Shown: in pieces, positions 1-7,377 of the stretch
Numbering within the stretch: position 1 is the stretch's first letter
Layout of the letters: each line of letters opens with the position of its first letter
Assembly (NCBI RefSeq): GCF_023100725.1
Contig: NZ_CP095501.1
Span: 2,294,001 to 2,358,000 of the forward strand
Length of the DNA stretch: 64,000 nucleotides
Direction: 5' to 3'
From: Arthrobacter antioxidans
Lineage (GTDB): Bacteria; Actinomycetota; Actinomycetes; Actinomycetales; Micrococcaceae
Program-made: the position numbers and the translations under genes
The notes under the pieces: generated by a model
Told to the model about the DNA's origin: nothing
Database searches by the model: none
What the model saw: only the letters and a program-made list of their open reading frames with translations

Positions 1-109
1 GCGGGAGCCGGTCCGCGCCGAGCTCATAGGCCTCCTGCAGGTGTGCCAGCGCCTCGGACAGCGAGGCGGCTGCCCCGGTCTCCGTGGTGTCCTGTCCGGG
101 ACGGTTCAC
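1..109 (-). CDS. 5' end of a gene co-translated with the dynamin-like GTPase (cut by window edge)
   Basis: Only the first 36 codons are inside the window. The GTG start overlaps the TGA of the upstream GTPase gene by four bases (GTGA), so the two should be translationally coupled. The visible residues begin VNRPGQDTTETGAAASLSEA and continue into an amphipathic helix ending in ELGADRLP. Dynamin-like GTPases are often encoded as adjacent pairs in Arthrobacter relatives, so the most likely product is a second GTPase of the same kind. That identity rests on context alone because no P-loop is visible here. Confidence 0.5.
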   Translation of the reverse strand, partial: MNRPGQDTTETGAAASLSEALAHLQEAYELGADRLP

Positions 110-1920
110 GCGACGCCCCCGGCGTCGGAGGGTTCCGCCGGCAGCGCCGTGCGGAGCCGGCTCGCCAGGACGGTGAGCGCCTCGGCGGAGGTCTGCAGCG
201 CCAGAGGGTGCAGGCACCGATCGTAGGCCTCTCGTTCGCGGCGGAACAGCGCCTCGACGCGCTGGTACAGGTTCCGGCGGGCCGTGGCGGCCAGCCGACG
301 GACGGCGTCGTCGCCGAAGACCGCCTCCAGGAGCTTCTGGCCCGCGACCGCGGACGCCCCGGCGATACCGATCTCCCCGCCCGTGAGCCCTCCCGTCGAC
401 GCGAAGACCACCACCATCAGTGCCACGGCGACGCCGTTGACGCCGAAGGAGAGCATGCGGGCCGTGAAGCGCTTGTCCGCGCCCTCGGCCTGGACGAGCA
501 GCAGGATGTCCTGCTGCCACTCCCGGATCTCCCGGGCCACCTCGGCGGACACGGCGGCGGCGTCCCAGGCCGGGACGTCCTCGAGCAGCACCCGGCCCGC
601 GTGGTCGGCGCGCCAGCGGCGGCGCGTGGTCTCGTCCGCGCGTGCCGCCTGCTCGACGATCACCGTCTGCAGCCCGCTGCCGATGGCCTCGGCGACGGTC
701 GCCGCCGGAGCCGGGCGTCCCGTGAAGAACGCGCTCACCCGGTCGCGTGCCCGGCCGATCCTCGTCTCGAGGCCGCGCATGAACTCACCGGTGCCCACGA
801 AGTCCTGCCAGCGGGCGAGGACCTCCCCGCGCAGCAGCTTGCCGTCCTCCGTTGCCGCGAGCACGTCCGCCAGGGCGTCAGCGTAGGCGCGCTCCACCGC
901 TGCACGCAGGGCGTCGGCGGCGGACTGCTCCTGGTCGGCGGCGTCGGCGATGGCGTCGATGCGACCCGCGAGGGCGCGCATGGCACCGCTGACCGTCCGA
1001 CGCGCGATATCCCGCCGCCCGTCGGCGTCGGCAGCCAGCGCCTGCAGCCACCGCGTGATCGGCTCGACGGCGTGTGCCGGCAGCATCCGCGACGGTTCGA
1101 GCGTCATCTCGGGGACCACGAAGATGGGAGCGTGCCCGAGGTTCTCGGCCGACAGCAGGGTCAGGAGGTCGCTCCTGATCTCCTCCTCCACACCGGCCGG
1201 TACCCGGTCCAGCACGACGGCGACGAGGACGTCCCGGTGGCCTGCCTCCGCCAGCAGCCTCCAGGGGACGGCGTCCGCGTAACGGTTGGCGGTGGTCACG
1301 AAGATCCAGAGGTCCGCCGCCGCGAGCAGCTGGCCGGCGAGTCTGCGGTTCTCGTCCGCGATGGAGTCCACGTCAGGGGCATCCAGGAGCGCGAGGCCGG
1401 GCGGCAGCGTGGACGTGGGGCGCAGCAGCAGCGTGTCGGGTCCCGAGGCCCGGTGGAGCGCGGCGGGCGCCGCCGTGGGTGAACCGCCGGCTCCGTCGCC
1501 GTTCCGGTCGTCGTCGTCCCTGTCGTCGTCGGCAGCGAGGCGGACCCGGCTGAGCGTGGGCAAGACCCGCGCGTCGTCGAACCACGCGCCGTCGTCGGGG
1601 TGATGGAGCAGGAGCGGCTGGCGGGTGGTGGGGCGCACGGCGCCGGTGATGGAGACGGGTCGGCCCACGAGGGCGTTGACGAGTGTGGACTTCCCGGCTC
1701 CGGTGGATCCGCCGACGACGGCGACGAGCGGGGCGTCCAGGCTGGCGAGCCGGGGAAGGATGTAGTCGGTGAGCTGTGCGCGTGCGGCCGCCGCCGATTC
1801 GCGTGCCTCGACCGATCCGGGAAGTTCGAGCGCGAACGCGAGACTGTCCAGCGCGGCGCGCACTTCGCGCAGCAGCGGGGAGAGCCCGCGGGCTTCGCCG
1901 GCCAGGGAAGGTGCACTCAT
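106..1920 (-). CDS. Dynamin-like large GTPase, membrane associated
   Basis: The protein has 604 residues. A clear P-loop, GGSTGAGKSTLVNAL, lies near residues 70-84, followed by a switch-like TTRQP segment and a DAPDVDS motif near residues 180-186 that fits the G3 element of P-loop GTPases. The middle is a long helical, Ala/Arg/Glu-rich region. Around residues 480-525 there is a hydrophobic glycine-rich pair of segments (VAVALMVVVFASTGG...) of the kind bacterial dynamin-like proteins use to insert into membranes. Known relatives remodel or protect membranes. The substrate and trigger cannot be read from the sequence. The gene starts at ATG and overlaps the next gene by four bases. A weak CATGAT box six bases upstream of the ATG could be a leaderless promoter. 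Confidence 0.75.
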   Translation of the reverse strand: MSAPSLAGEARGLSPLLREVRAALDSLAFALELPGSVEARESAAAARAQLTDYILPRLASLDAPLVAVVGGSTGAGKSTLVNALVGRPVSITGAVRPTTRQPLLLHHPDDGAWFDDARVLPTLSRVRLAADDDRDDDDRNGDGAGGSPTAAPAALHRASGPDTLLLRPTSTLPPGLALLDAPDVDSIADENRRLAGQLLAAADLWIFVTTANRYADAVPWRLLAEAGHRDVLVAVVLDRVPAGVEEEIRSDLLTLLSAENLGHAPIFVVPEMTLEPSRMLPAHAVEPITRWLQALAADADGRRDIARRTVSGAMRALAGRIDAIADAADQEQSAADALRAAVERAYADALADVLAATEDGKLLRGEVLARWQDFVGTGEFMRGLETRIGRARDRVSAFFTGRPAPAATVAEAIGSGLQTVIVEQAARADETTRRRWRADHAGRVLLEDVPAWDAAAVSAEVAREIREWQQDILLLVQAEGADKRFTARMLSFGVNGVAVALMVVVFASTGGLTGGEIGIAGASAVAGQKLLEAVFGDDAVRRLAATARRNLYQRVEALFRREREAYDRCLHPLALQTSAEALTVLASRLRTALPAEPSDAGGVA

Positions 1921-1969
1921 GAAACCATCATGCCAGTCCCCCGCCTAACACCCCGGAAGTCCTCGCCTT

Positions 1970-2003
1970 CCCCGAAACAGAGAAGTCCCCGAAACAGAGA
2001 AGT
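1970..2003. repeat. Tandem 17-bp direct repeat
   Basis: The unit ccccgaaacagagaagt occurs twice in immediate succession (1970-1986 and 1987-2003) between the dynamin-like gene and tRNA-Glu. The second copy runs into the left arm of the hairpin at 1999-2033. The repeat probably arose by local duplication. No function is evident. Confidence 0.7.
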
Positions 2004-2033
2004 CCCGGACATCGTGGTGATGTCCGGGACTTC
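1999..2033 (-). terminator. Perfect 15-bp hairpin downstream of the tRNA pair
   Basis: The arms gaagtcccggacatc (1999-2013) and gatgtccgggacttc (2019-2033) are fully complementary around a five-base loop. It lies about 40 bases beyond the 3' end of tRNA-Glu on the minus strand. The following minus-strand bases include only a short T run (TCTGTTTC), so it is a likely but not textbook intrinsic terminator. Confidence 0.65.
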
Positions 2034-2070
2034 CCGGTGTCCTGACGGACTGTGCCCTTCCGGGCAAATG

Positions 2071-2143
2071 TGACCCCAGCGGGATTCGAACCCGCGTTAC
2101 CGCCGTGAGAGGGCAGCGTACTAGGCCGCTATACGATGGGGCC
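2071..2143 (-). tRNA. tRNA-Glu (anticodon CUC)
   Basis: Read on the minus strand, the 73 bases fold as a cloverleaf. The seven-pair acceptor GGCCCCA/UGGGGUC has one G-U pair, the anticodon stem-loop is CUGCC-CUCUCAC-GGCGG, the T arm contains GGUUCGAAUCC, and the discriminator base is A. The anticodon is CUC, reading GAG. The CCA end is not encoded. It lies downstream of tRNA-Gln on the same strand, probably in one transcript. Confidence 0.95.
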
Positions 2144-2208
2144 AGTACTTTCCATCTTACTATGTGTTGCCTCGTGCTTTTGCCATCCCGCCCGGGGGCG
2201 GAAGTGCG

Positions 2209-2280
2209 CTGGGGTACCAGGACTCGAACCTAGAATGTTGGTACCAGAAACCAGTGTGTTGCCAATTACACCATACCCCA
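2209..2280 (-). tRNA. tRNA-Gln (anticodon CUG)
   Basis: On the minus strand the acceptor UGGGGUA pairs with UACCCCA and is followed by discriminator G, as expected for tRNA-Gln. The anticodon loop UUCUGGU carries CUG. CCA is not encoded. It is 65 bases upstream of tRNA-Glu. Gln and Glu tRNAs sit next to gltX here. In actinobacteria lacking GlnRS, GltX also charges tRNA-Gln before amidation, so the neighbours belong together functionally. Confidence 0.95.
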
Positions 2281-2349
2281 ATGGCACTTTTCGGAGCTCT
2301 GATCGTGCTGAACTCCGGTCGCGTAACCGCTCCGCGCCGAGAAATAACT

Positions 2350-3168
2350 TTACCGGACGGAGGGCAGGAACTGCAAAACGGGCTCCAGGCCCGCGATGCG
2401 CGGCACCTCCTGGGCGTCCCCGGCGTCGGCCGCCGAGCCGCCGTCGGTGCCCGACCCCCGGCCCGTTCCCGCGCGGTCCAGCCACACGCCGACCAGCCCT
2501 GCCGAGCGCGCTCCGACGGCGTCGACCAGCCGATTGTCCCCGACATAGAGCGTCCGCGCGGGCGCGGTCCCGAGCAGCCGGGCACCCTCGTGGTAGATCG
2601 CCGGATCCGGCTTGGCGACCCCCACGGTGTCGATGCCGACCAGCGTGGCGATGCGCTGCAGGCCGGCGCGGTCCAGCTTCGCCCGCTGGTAGTCGTGCAC
2701 GTTGTTGCTGACCGCGCCGTACGGGATGCCACGGGCGTCCAGTTCGTCCAGGAGGGGCTCGACGTCGTCGTATGCCCGGAAGTGCAGGGGCAGGGTCTGC
2801 TCGTAGGCGCGTACCCAGGCCTCCGCCAGGTGCCCCACGAACGGTTCGGGGGTGAACGCGGCACGGGCGTGCCGGACCCTGTGCACCCTCTGCTCCTCGA
2901 AGGTCACATCCCCCGCCAGAAACCGGTCGTAGTGCCGCTGGGGATCCGTCGTGTACAGGGCCTTGTACAGCGCCCAGTCGTCATCGCTCAGGTGGTTCAG
3001 GTGCGGGTCCGGGATGGCCTGCAGCGTGTGCCCCATGGCCCCTTCGAGGTCGACGAGGGTGTCGTCGATGTCGAACAGCACGCCGTCCACGACGGGATGG
3101 TCCTCCGCGTCCGGGGCGCCCGGCCGGACCCCTGCCGGCCCGGCAGGGCCATGACCGGTCGCCATCAT
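2350..3168 (-). CDS. HAD-superfamily hydrolase (phosphoglycolate-phosphatase-like)
   Basis: The protein has 272 residues. All four HAD motifs are present: motif I FDIDDT with the nucleophile D33 and D35, motif II at S154 (VSNN), motif III at K186 (AKPDPAIY), and motif IV at GDN 210-212. A helical cap lies between motifs I and II, so this is a small-molecule phosphatase, substrate unknown. The chosen ATG (ATGATGG) overlaps the gltX stop by four bases. A longer reading frame exists upstream but lies inside gltX. The C-terminal 45 residues are Gly/Ala rich and probably disordered. Confidence 0.85.
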   Translation of the reverse strand: MMATGHGPAGPAGVRPGAPDAEDHPVVDGVLFDIDDTLVDLEGAMGHTLQAIPDPHLNHLSDDDWALYKALYTTDPQRHYDRFLAGDVTFEEQRVHRVRHARAAFTPEPFVGHLAEAWVRAYEQTLPLHFRAYDDVEPLLDELDARGIPYGAVSNNVHDYQRAKLDRAGLQRIATLVGIDTVGVAKPDPAIYHEGARLLGTAPARTLYVGDNRLVDAVGARSAGLVGVWLDRAGTGRGSGTDGGSAADAGDAQEVPRIAGLEPVLQFLPSVR

Positions 3169-4673
3169 GCGGCCGTCGCGCGCAGCGCCCGGACGCGGGC
3201 GATCGAGGACTCCCGCCCGAGGATCACCATCGACTCGAACAGCGGCGGCGAGATCTTGCGGCCGGAGATCGCGGTCCGCACCGGGCCGAAGGCGAGCCGC
3301 GGCTTCAGGCCGAGCGTGTCGACCAGCGCGGCGCGCAGCGCGGCCTGCAGCGACTCGGCGTCCCACGTGGAGCAGCCCTCGAGGGCTGCCAGGGTGGCGT
3401 CGAGCACCTCGCCGAGGTTCTCGGGCAGTCCCTTGCGGGCGTCGTCGGCGATGTCCACGGCGTCGTCGGCCTTGAACAGGAACCCCAGCATCTCGGGGGC
3501 TTCGCCGAGCAGGGTGATGCGTTCCTGGATGAGCGGGGCGGCCTCGGCGACGATGCGCAGGTCCTCCTCGGTGGGATCGGCGCCGATGAGGCCGGCGGCC
3601 GCGAGGTACGGCAGCAGACGGGACCGGAACTCGCCCGGATCCAGCAGCCGCACGTGGGTGCCGTTGATCGCCTCAGCCTTCTTGAGGTCGAACCGGGCGG
3701 GGTTGGCGAGCACGTCGCGCACGTCGAACTTCTGGACGAGCTGCTCCACCGAGAAGATGTCCTGGTCCGCCGACAGGCTCCAGCCCAGCAGCGACAGGTA
3801 GTTCAGGAGGCCTTCGCGGATGAAGCCGCGCTCACGGTGCAGGAACAGGTTGGATTCGGGATCCCGCTTGGACAGCTTCTTGTTGCCCTGGCCCATGACG
3901 TAGGGCAGGTGCCCGAACAGCGGCATGTGCTGGGCCACCCCGATGTCGATCAGCGCACGGTAGAGCGCCACCTGGCGGGGCGTGGAGGACAGCAGGTCCT
4001 CACCACGCAGGACGTGCGTGATGTTCATCAGGGCGTCGTCGACGGGATTGACGAGCGTGTAGAGGGGCGCACCGTTGGCCCGGACGACGGCGAAGTCGGG
4101 GACACTGCCGGCGCGGAACGTGATCTCACCGCGGACGAGGTCGGTGAAGGTGATGTCCTCGTCGGGCATCCTCAGCCGCAGGACCGCGGGACGACCGGCC
4201 GACCGGAAGGCGTCCTTCTGCTCCTCGGTGAGCGTGCGGTCGTGGTTGTCGTAGCCGAGCTTCACGTCACGGCCGGCGGCGCGGTGACGCTCCTCCACCT
4301 CCTCGGGAGTCGAGAAGGACTCGTAGAGGTGGCCCGCCTCGACGAGGCGGTCGATGACGTCCCGGTAGAGCTCGCCGCGCTGGGACTGGCGGTAGGGCGC
4401 GTGCGGTCCGCCCACCTCGACGCCCTCGTCCCAGTCGATGCCCAGCCAGGTCATGGCCTCCAGGAGCTGCTGGTAGCTCTCCTCGCTGTCGCGGGCGGCG
4501 TCGGTGTCCTCGATGCGGAAGATCAGCTTGCCGCCGGTGTGGCGGGCGTACGCCCAGTTGAAGAGCGCGGTCCTGATCAGCCCGACGTGGGGGGTTCCCG
4601 TCGGTGACGGGCAGAATCGGACCCGGACGGGCGTGGCATCGGAGACGGTGGGGAACTTTGCGGCAGTAGTCAT
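3165..4673 (-). CDS. gltX: Glutamate--tRNA ligase
   Basis: The 502-residue class I aminoacyl-tRNA synthetase attaches glutamate to tRNA-Glu (and, in organisms without GlnRS, to tRNA-Gln). The HIGH-type motif is HVGL at residues 29-32 in the context [18 protein letters not shown]. The KMSKS-type motif is KLSKR at residues 266-270. Length and domain order are normal for a bacterial discriminating or non-discriminating GluRS; which one cannot be decided by eye. It is transcribed away from the fumarylacetoacetate-hydrolase-family gene and coupled to the downstream HAD gene. A TAGAAT -10 box ends nine bases before the ATG. Confidence 0.97.
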   Translation of the reverse strand: MTTAAKFPTVSDATPVRVRFCPSPTGTPHVGLIRTALFNWAYARHTGGKLIFRIEDTDAARDSEESYQQLLEAMTWLGIDWDEGVEVGGPHAPYRQSQRGELYRDVIDRLVEAGHLYESFSTPEEVEERHRAAGRDVKLGYDNHDRTLTEEQKDAFRSAGRPAVLRLRMPDEDITFTDLVRGEITFRAGSVPDFAVVRANGAPLYTLVNPVDDALMNITHVLRGEDLLSSTPRQVALYRALIDIGVAQHMPLFGHLPYVMGQGNKKLSKRDPESNLFLHRERGFIREGLLNYLSLLGWSLSADQDIFSVEQLVQKFDVRDVLANPARFDLKKAEAINGTHVRLLDPGEFRSRLLPYLAAAGLIGADPTEEDLRIVAEAAPLIQERITLLGEAPEMLGFLFKADDAVDIADDARKGLPENLGEVLDATLAALEGCSTWDAESLQAALRAALVDTLGLKPRLAFGPVRTAISGRKISPPLFESMVILGRESSIARVRALRATAA

Positions 4674-4682
4674 GGTGGTCCC

Positions 4683-4688
4683 ATTCTA
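4683..4688 (-). promoter_or_regulatory. -10 box of gltX, nearly leaderless
   Basis: On the minus strand TAGAAT is followed by nine bases and the gltX ATG at 4673. A start site about seven bases downstream would leave a leader of two or three bases, too short for a ribosome-binding site. Confidence 0.55.
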
Positions 4689-4710
4689 GGTGGGCCCACC
4701 GGCGGCGGCC

Positions 4711-4751
4711 TTCCGCCGTCGGACCCGGGACCGCAGGGCCCGACGGCGGAA
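4711..4751 (-). terminator. 12-bp hairpin between the FAH-family gene and gltX
   Basis: The arms ttccgccgtcgg (4711-4722) and ccgacggcggaa (4740-4751) match perfectly around a 17-base loop, just after the stop of the upstream gene. There is no good T tract, so it may attenuate rather than stop read-through. It supports gltX having its own promoter. Confidence 0.45.
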
Positions 4752-4756
4752 CGGCG

Positions 4757-5530
<774 letters not shown>

Positions 5531-5537
5531 GCCGCCA

Positions 5538-5543
5538 AGCCTA
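5538..5543 (-). promoter_or_regulatory. -10 box of the FAH-family gene, leaderless
   Basis: TAGGCT on the minus strand ends seven bases before the ATG at 5530. No ribosome-binding site fits between, so transcription should start at or next to the start codon. Confidence 0.55.
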
Positions 5544-5604
5544 ACGCGGGCCCCCGCGTCCGGTTGTCGGTGCCGGCGGGTGGTCCGCTGGCAGGCGTTA
5601 AGGA

Positions 5605-5650
5605 GATACCGCGGGCACTCCCTTCCCAGAGAGAGGGTGCCCGCGGTATC
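5605..5650 (-). terminator. 14-bp hairpin behind the small exported peptide gene
   Basis: The arms gataccgcgggcac (5605-5618) and gtgcccgcggtatc (5637-5650) are perfectly complementary around an 18-base loop. It lies 60 bases after the stop of the 46-residue peptide gene and before the promoter of the FAH-family gene. The peptide gene therefore appears to be a short transcript of its own. A T run is short or absent. Confidence 0.6.
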
Positions 5651-5710
5651 AGTCCTGACGCACAGGTGGAAGCGCGGCCTAACGGCACGCGACCATCTGC
5701 CGATGAGTGA

Positions 5711-5851
5711 CTAGCCGGGCCAGTTGTTGACGCGGTCCAGCGAGGAGACAGGAGCGACGACGCCGGTCTTGGCCGGAGCGGCATTGGCCGCTGCTGCACT
5801 TCCGGTCACGAGGAGTGTTGCGAGGAGGAATGCGGAGGTGATGCGCTTCAT
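5711..5851 (-). CDS. Small exported peptide precursor (46 aa), candidate signalling peptide
   Basis: This short gene encodes a textbook Sec substrate. The positive start MKR is followed by a hydrophobic core (about residues 7-20) and a signal-peptidase-type site ANA before A25. The released part would be only 22 residues and ends in SSLDRVNNWPG. An AGAAGGA ribosome-binding site sits seven bases before the ATG. Upstream is a possible promoter (TTACCA, 17 bases, TACGAT), and downstream a strong hairpin. It diverges from a TPR-like protein at 6062-7093, the arrangement of Phr/NprX-type peptide pheromones and their TPR receptors. I do not recognise the peptide. Signalling is inferred from architecture only; a small secreted inhibitor or cell-wall peptide is also possible. 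Confidence 0.7.
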   Translation of the reverse strand: MKRITSAFLLATLLVTGSAAAANAAPAKTGVVAPVSSLDRVNNWPG

Positions 5852-5924
5852 GATGTGGTCCTTCTGCGTGTGGTCGACAGTGATGGCAGGGTCTAGCTCA
5901 CATACCATGAGCGGCCCTGGAATC

Positions 5925-5953
5925 ATCGTAAGCCACACCAGCCACTTTGGTAA
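5925..5953 (-). promoter_or_regulatory. Putative promoter of the peptide gene
   Basis: On the minus strand TTACCA (5948-5953) and TACGAT (5925-5930) are separated by 17 bases. Transcription would start near 5918, giving a leader of about 65 bases before the ATG at 5851. Read from sequence only. Confidence 0.45.
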
Positions 5954-5991
5954 CAGGTTTTCGGATTTCTTTTTACCCTTCTCCAAATTGT

Positions 5992-6027
5992 TCGTCCCAT
6001 GGCGTTCCGATGCCAATAATGGGACGA
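5992..6027. promoter_or_regulatory. Inverted repeat in the divergent peptide/TPR intergenic region
   Basis: TCGTCCCAT (5992-6000) and ATGGGACGA (6019-6027) form a perfect 9-bp inverted repeat with an 18-base spacer that itself holds GGC...GCC. It lies 35 bases upstream of the TPR gene start, where an operator or the folded 5' end of its mRNA would sit. Confidence 0.5.
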
Positions 6028-6061
6028 GTAGCCCGACCGATCCGGAAAGCCGAAGGTGAGC

Positions 6062-7093
6062 ATGACCTATCAGGAAGCAGCGGGACAGCGATTGCTGATG
6101 GAACTCCGAGCACGCGAAGCGTGGAGCCAGCGTGACTACGTCACCGCGCAGAATCTCGCCGGGGAGTTGGCAGCATCCGCGCTCGCTGACAGCGACGATC
6201 TCGGCTGGTGGAACGCCACTTTCCTCGTGGCCGAGACTTTGCGGAAGCAAGGTCTGATGCAGGAGTCGAGAGCTGTGGCCGAGACGCTGGCCGGCCACGC
6301 TCTGACGGTCGAGTCCAAAGCCCTCAGTGCCCGGGTCTCCACGATCCTCTCCCTCGCCCTCCAGGGTTGCGGCGACCTGACGGCCGCTGTCACTGCCGCT
6401 CGACAGGCGGTTGACGACGCTTCGGGTGAGATCGACGACGTCGGTGTCCTGGTCGGCGCGCGAAATGCACTCATCGCGGCACTTGCGGACAGCGACCAAC
6501 TCGACTCCGCCTGGCATGAATGTCAGGCTCTCGACGCACTCCTGCGGTCCGAGCCCTTGAGCCAGACGTCCGGTGTCGGCTATTGGGCCATCGGCAACGT
6601 GGCGTTTCTCCTCAAACACATCCCGCAGGGCGTCGAATATCACGGGCGTGCGGCCAAGGCACTCTCTCCTACCAACGACCTCGATCTGTGGGCGCGCTTC
6701 AATCGCGCATCGGCGTCGCTCCGACTCACCGCCGGCGTTATCGAGCCCGAGACGCTCGAGTGCATCGAACGGGCGGAACTGGCGAGTTCGATCGTTGGCG
6801 GATCGGAGCGGGACTGCCTCGAGTTGAGCCTCACGCGGGCACAGTGGCTCGTGTTGACCGGTCAAGTCGAGGCATCCGTGACACTGCTCAGGTCCATCGT
6901 CGAGAAGAAGCGTCTACTGGCTACGCACATGGCGGCGCAAGCCCACTTCCTGCTCGGCCAGGCTCTTTCGGCCCGCGGCGGTGACTCCGGAGCCATCTCG
7001 AACCTGGAGGCCAGCGAGGGCCTGTTCCTGCAGTCGGGTGCGGAGGACAGCGCGTCCACGGCCCGGGCCCTGATCGACTCGATCCGGAGCTGA
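6062..7093 (+). CDS. TPR-like helical-repeat protein, candidate peptide receptor
   Basis: The protein has 343 residues and is almost entirely helical, with repeated Ala/Leu/Trp-spaced pairs of helices such as DDLGWWNATFLVAETLRKQG, NALIAALADSDQLDSAWHEC, VGYWAIGNVAFLLKHIPQGV and DLWARFNRASASLRL. This is the pattern of tetratricopeptide or Rap-like solenoids. There is no signal peptide, membrane segment or recognisable N-terminal HTH, so it is cytoplasmic and not obviously DNA-binding. Start: AAGGTGA lies two bases before ATG 6062. A GTG at 6056 inside that sequence is the alternative (345 aa). A-/T-ending codons are somewhat more common than in its neighbours. It diverges from the small exported peptide gene. 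A Rap- or AimR-like peptide sensor is inferred, not shown. Confidence 0.65.
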   Translation: MTYQEAAGQRLLMELRAREAWSQRDYVTAQNLAGELAASALADSDDLGWWNATFLVAETLRKQGLMQESRAVAETLAGHALTVESKALSARVSTILSLALQGCGDLTAAVTAARQAVDDASGEIDDVGVLVGARNALIAALADSDQLDSAWHECQALDALLRSEPLSQTSGVGYWAIGNVAFLLKHIPQGVEYHGRAAKALSPTNDLDLWARFNRASASLRLTAGVIEPETLECIERAELASSIVGGSERDCLELSLTRAQWLVLTGQVEASVTLLRSIVEKKRLLATHMAAQAHFLLGQALSARGGDSGAISNLEASEGLFLQSGAEDSASTARALIDSIRS

Positions 7094-7364
7094 ACCGGAG
7101 AGATCAGCTCCTGCACGTCGCGTCAAGCAGAATTAATTCCCGATGCATATGCATGCTCTTCCGCCGTACTGGCGTAAGCTTACGAACAGACCCCGGCCGG
7201 GTCGGGCGTTTTCCCCCATTACTCCCACCCCGGTCGGGGTTCCTTCGTCTCCGGACCGTGGCGCCGGCCCCAGGTCCTCGATCGCCGCCGGCACGATTCT
7301 GGCCGAGCGCTCCCAACGCGCCGTCAGAACAGGCACCTCACCGGATTAGCCGCTCCGCGGAATG
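7094..7364. other. Intergenic region before the GGDEF-EAL gene
   Basis: About 270 bases without a convincing gene. It holds a 12-bp palindrome (atgcatatgcat at 7143-7154) and GC-rich inverted segments around 7186-7235 (ccccggccgggtcgggcgtttt) that might end the TPR transcript. I see no conserved RNA. Confidence 0.4.
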
Positions 7365-7370
7365 TACTCT
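7365..7370 (+). promoter_or_regulatory. -10 box of the GGDEF-EAL gene, leaderless
   Basis: TACTCT is followed by seven bases (gggatcg) and the ATG at 7378, leaving no room for a normal leader. Confidence 0.5.
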
Positions 7371-7377
7371 GGGATCG

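Noticed and set aside
43..1482. 479-codon frame on the plus strand across the dynamin-like gene
   Set aside because: Arg/Gly/Pro-rich composition typical of the reverse complement of GC-rich genes; the minus-strand gene has clear motifs.
5852..6865. Long open frame on the minus strand opposite the TPR gene, continuous with the small peptide frame
   Set aside because: The N-terminal 338 codons lack family character and lie opposite a gene with good coding features. The real start is the ATG at 5851 with AGAAGGA upstream.
7143..7154. Perfect palindrome atgcatatgcat
   Set aside because: Too short and simple to call an operator or terminator; it is far from the GGDEF-EAL start and shows no partner sites.
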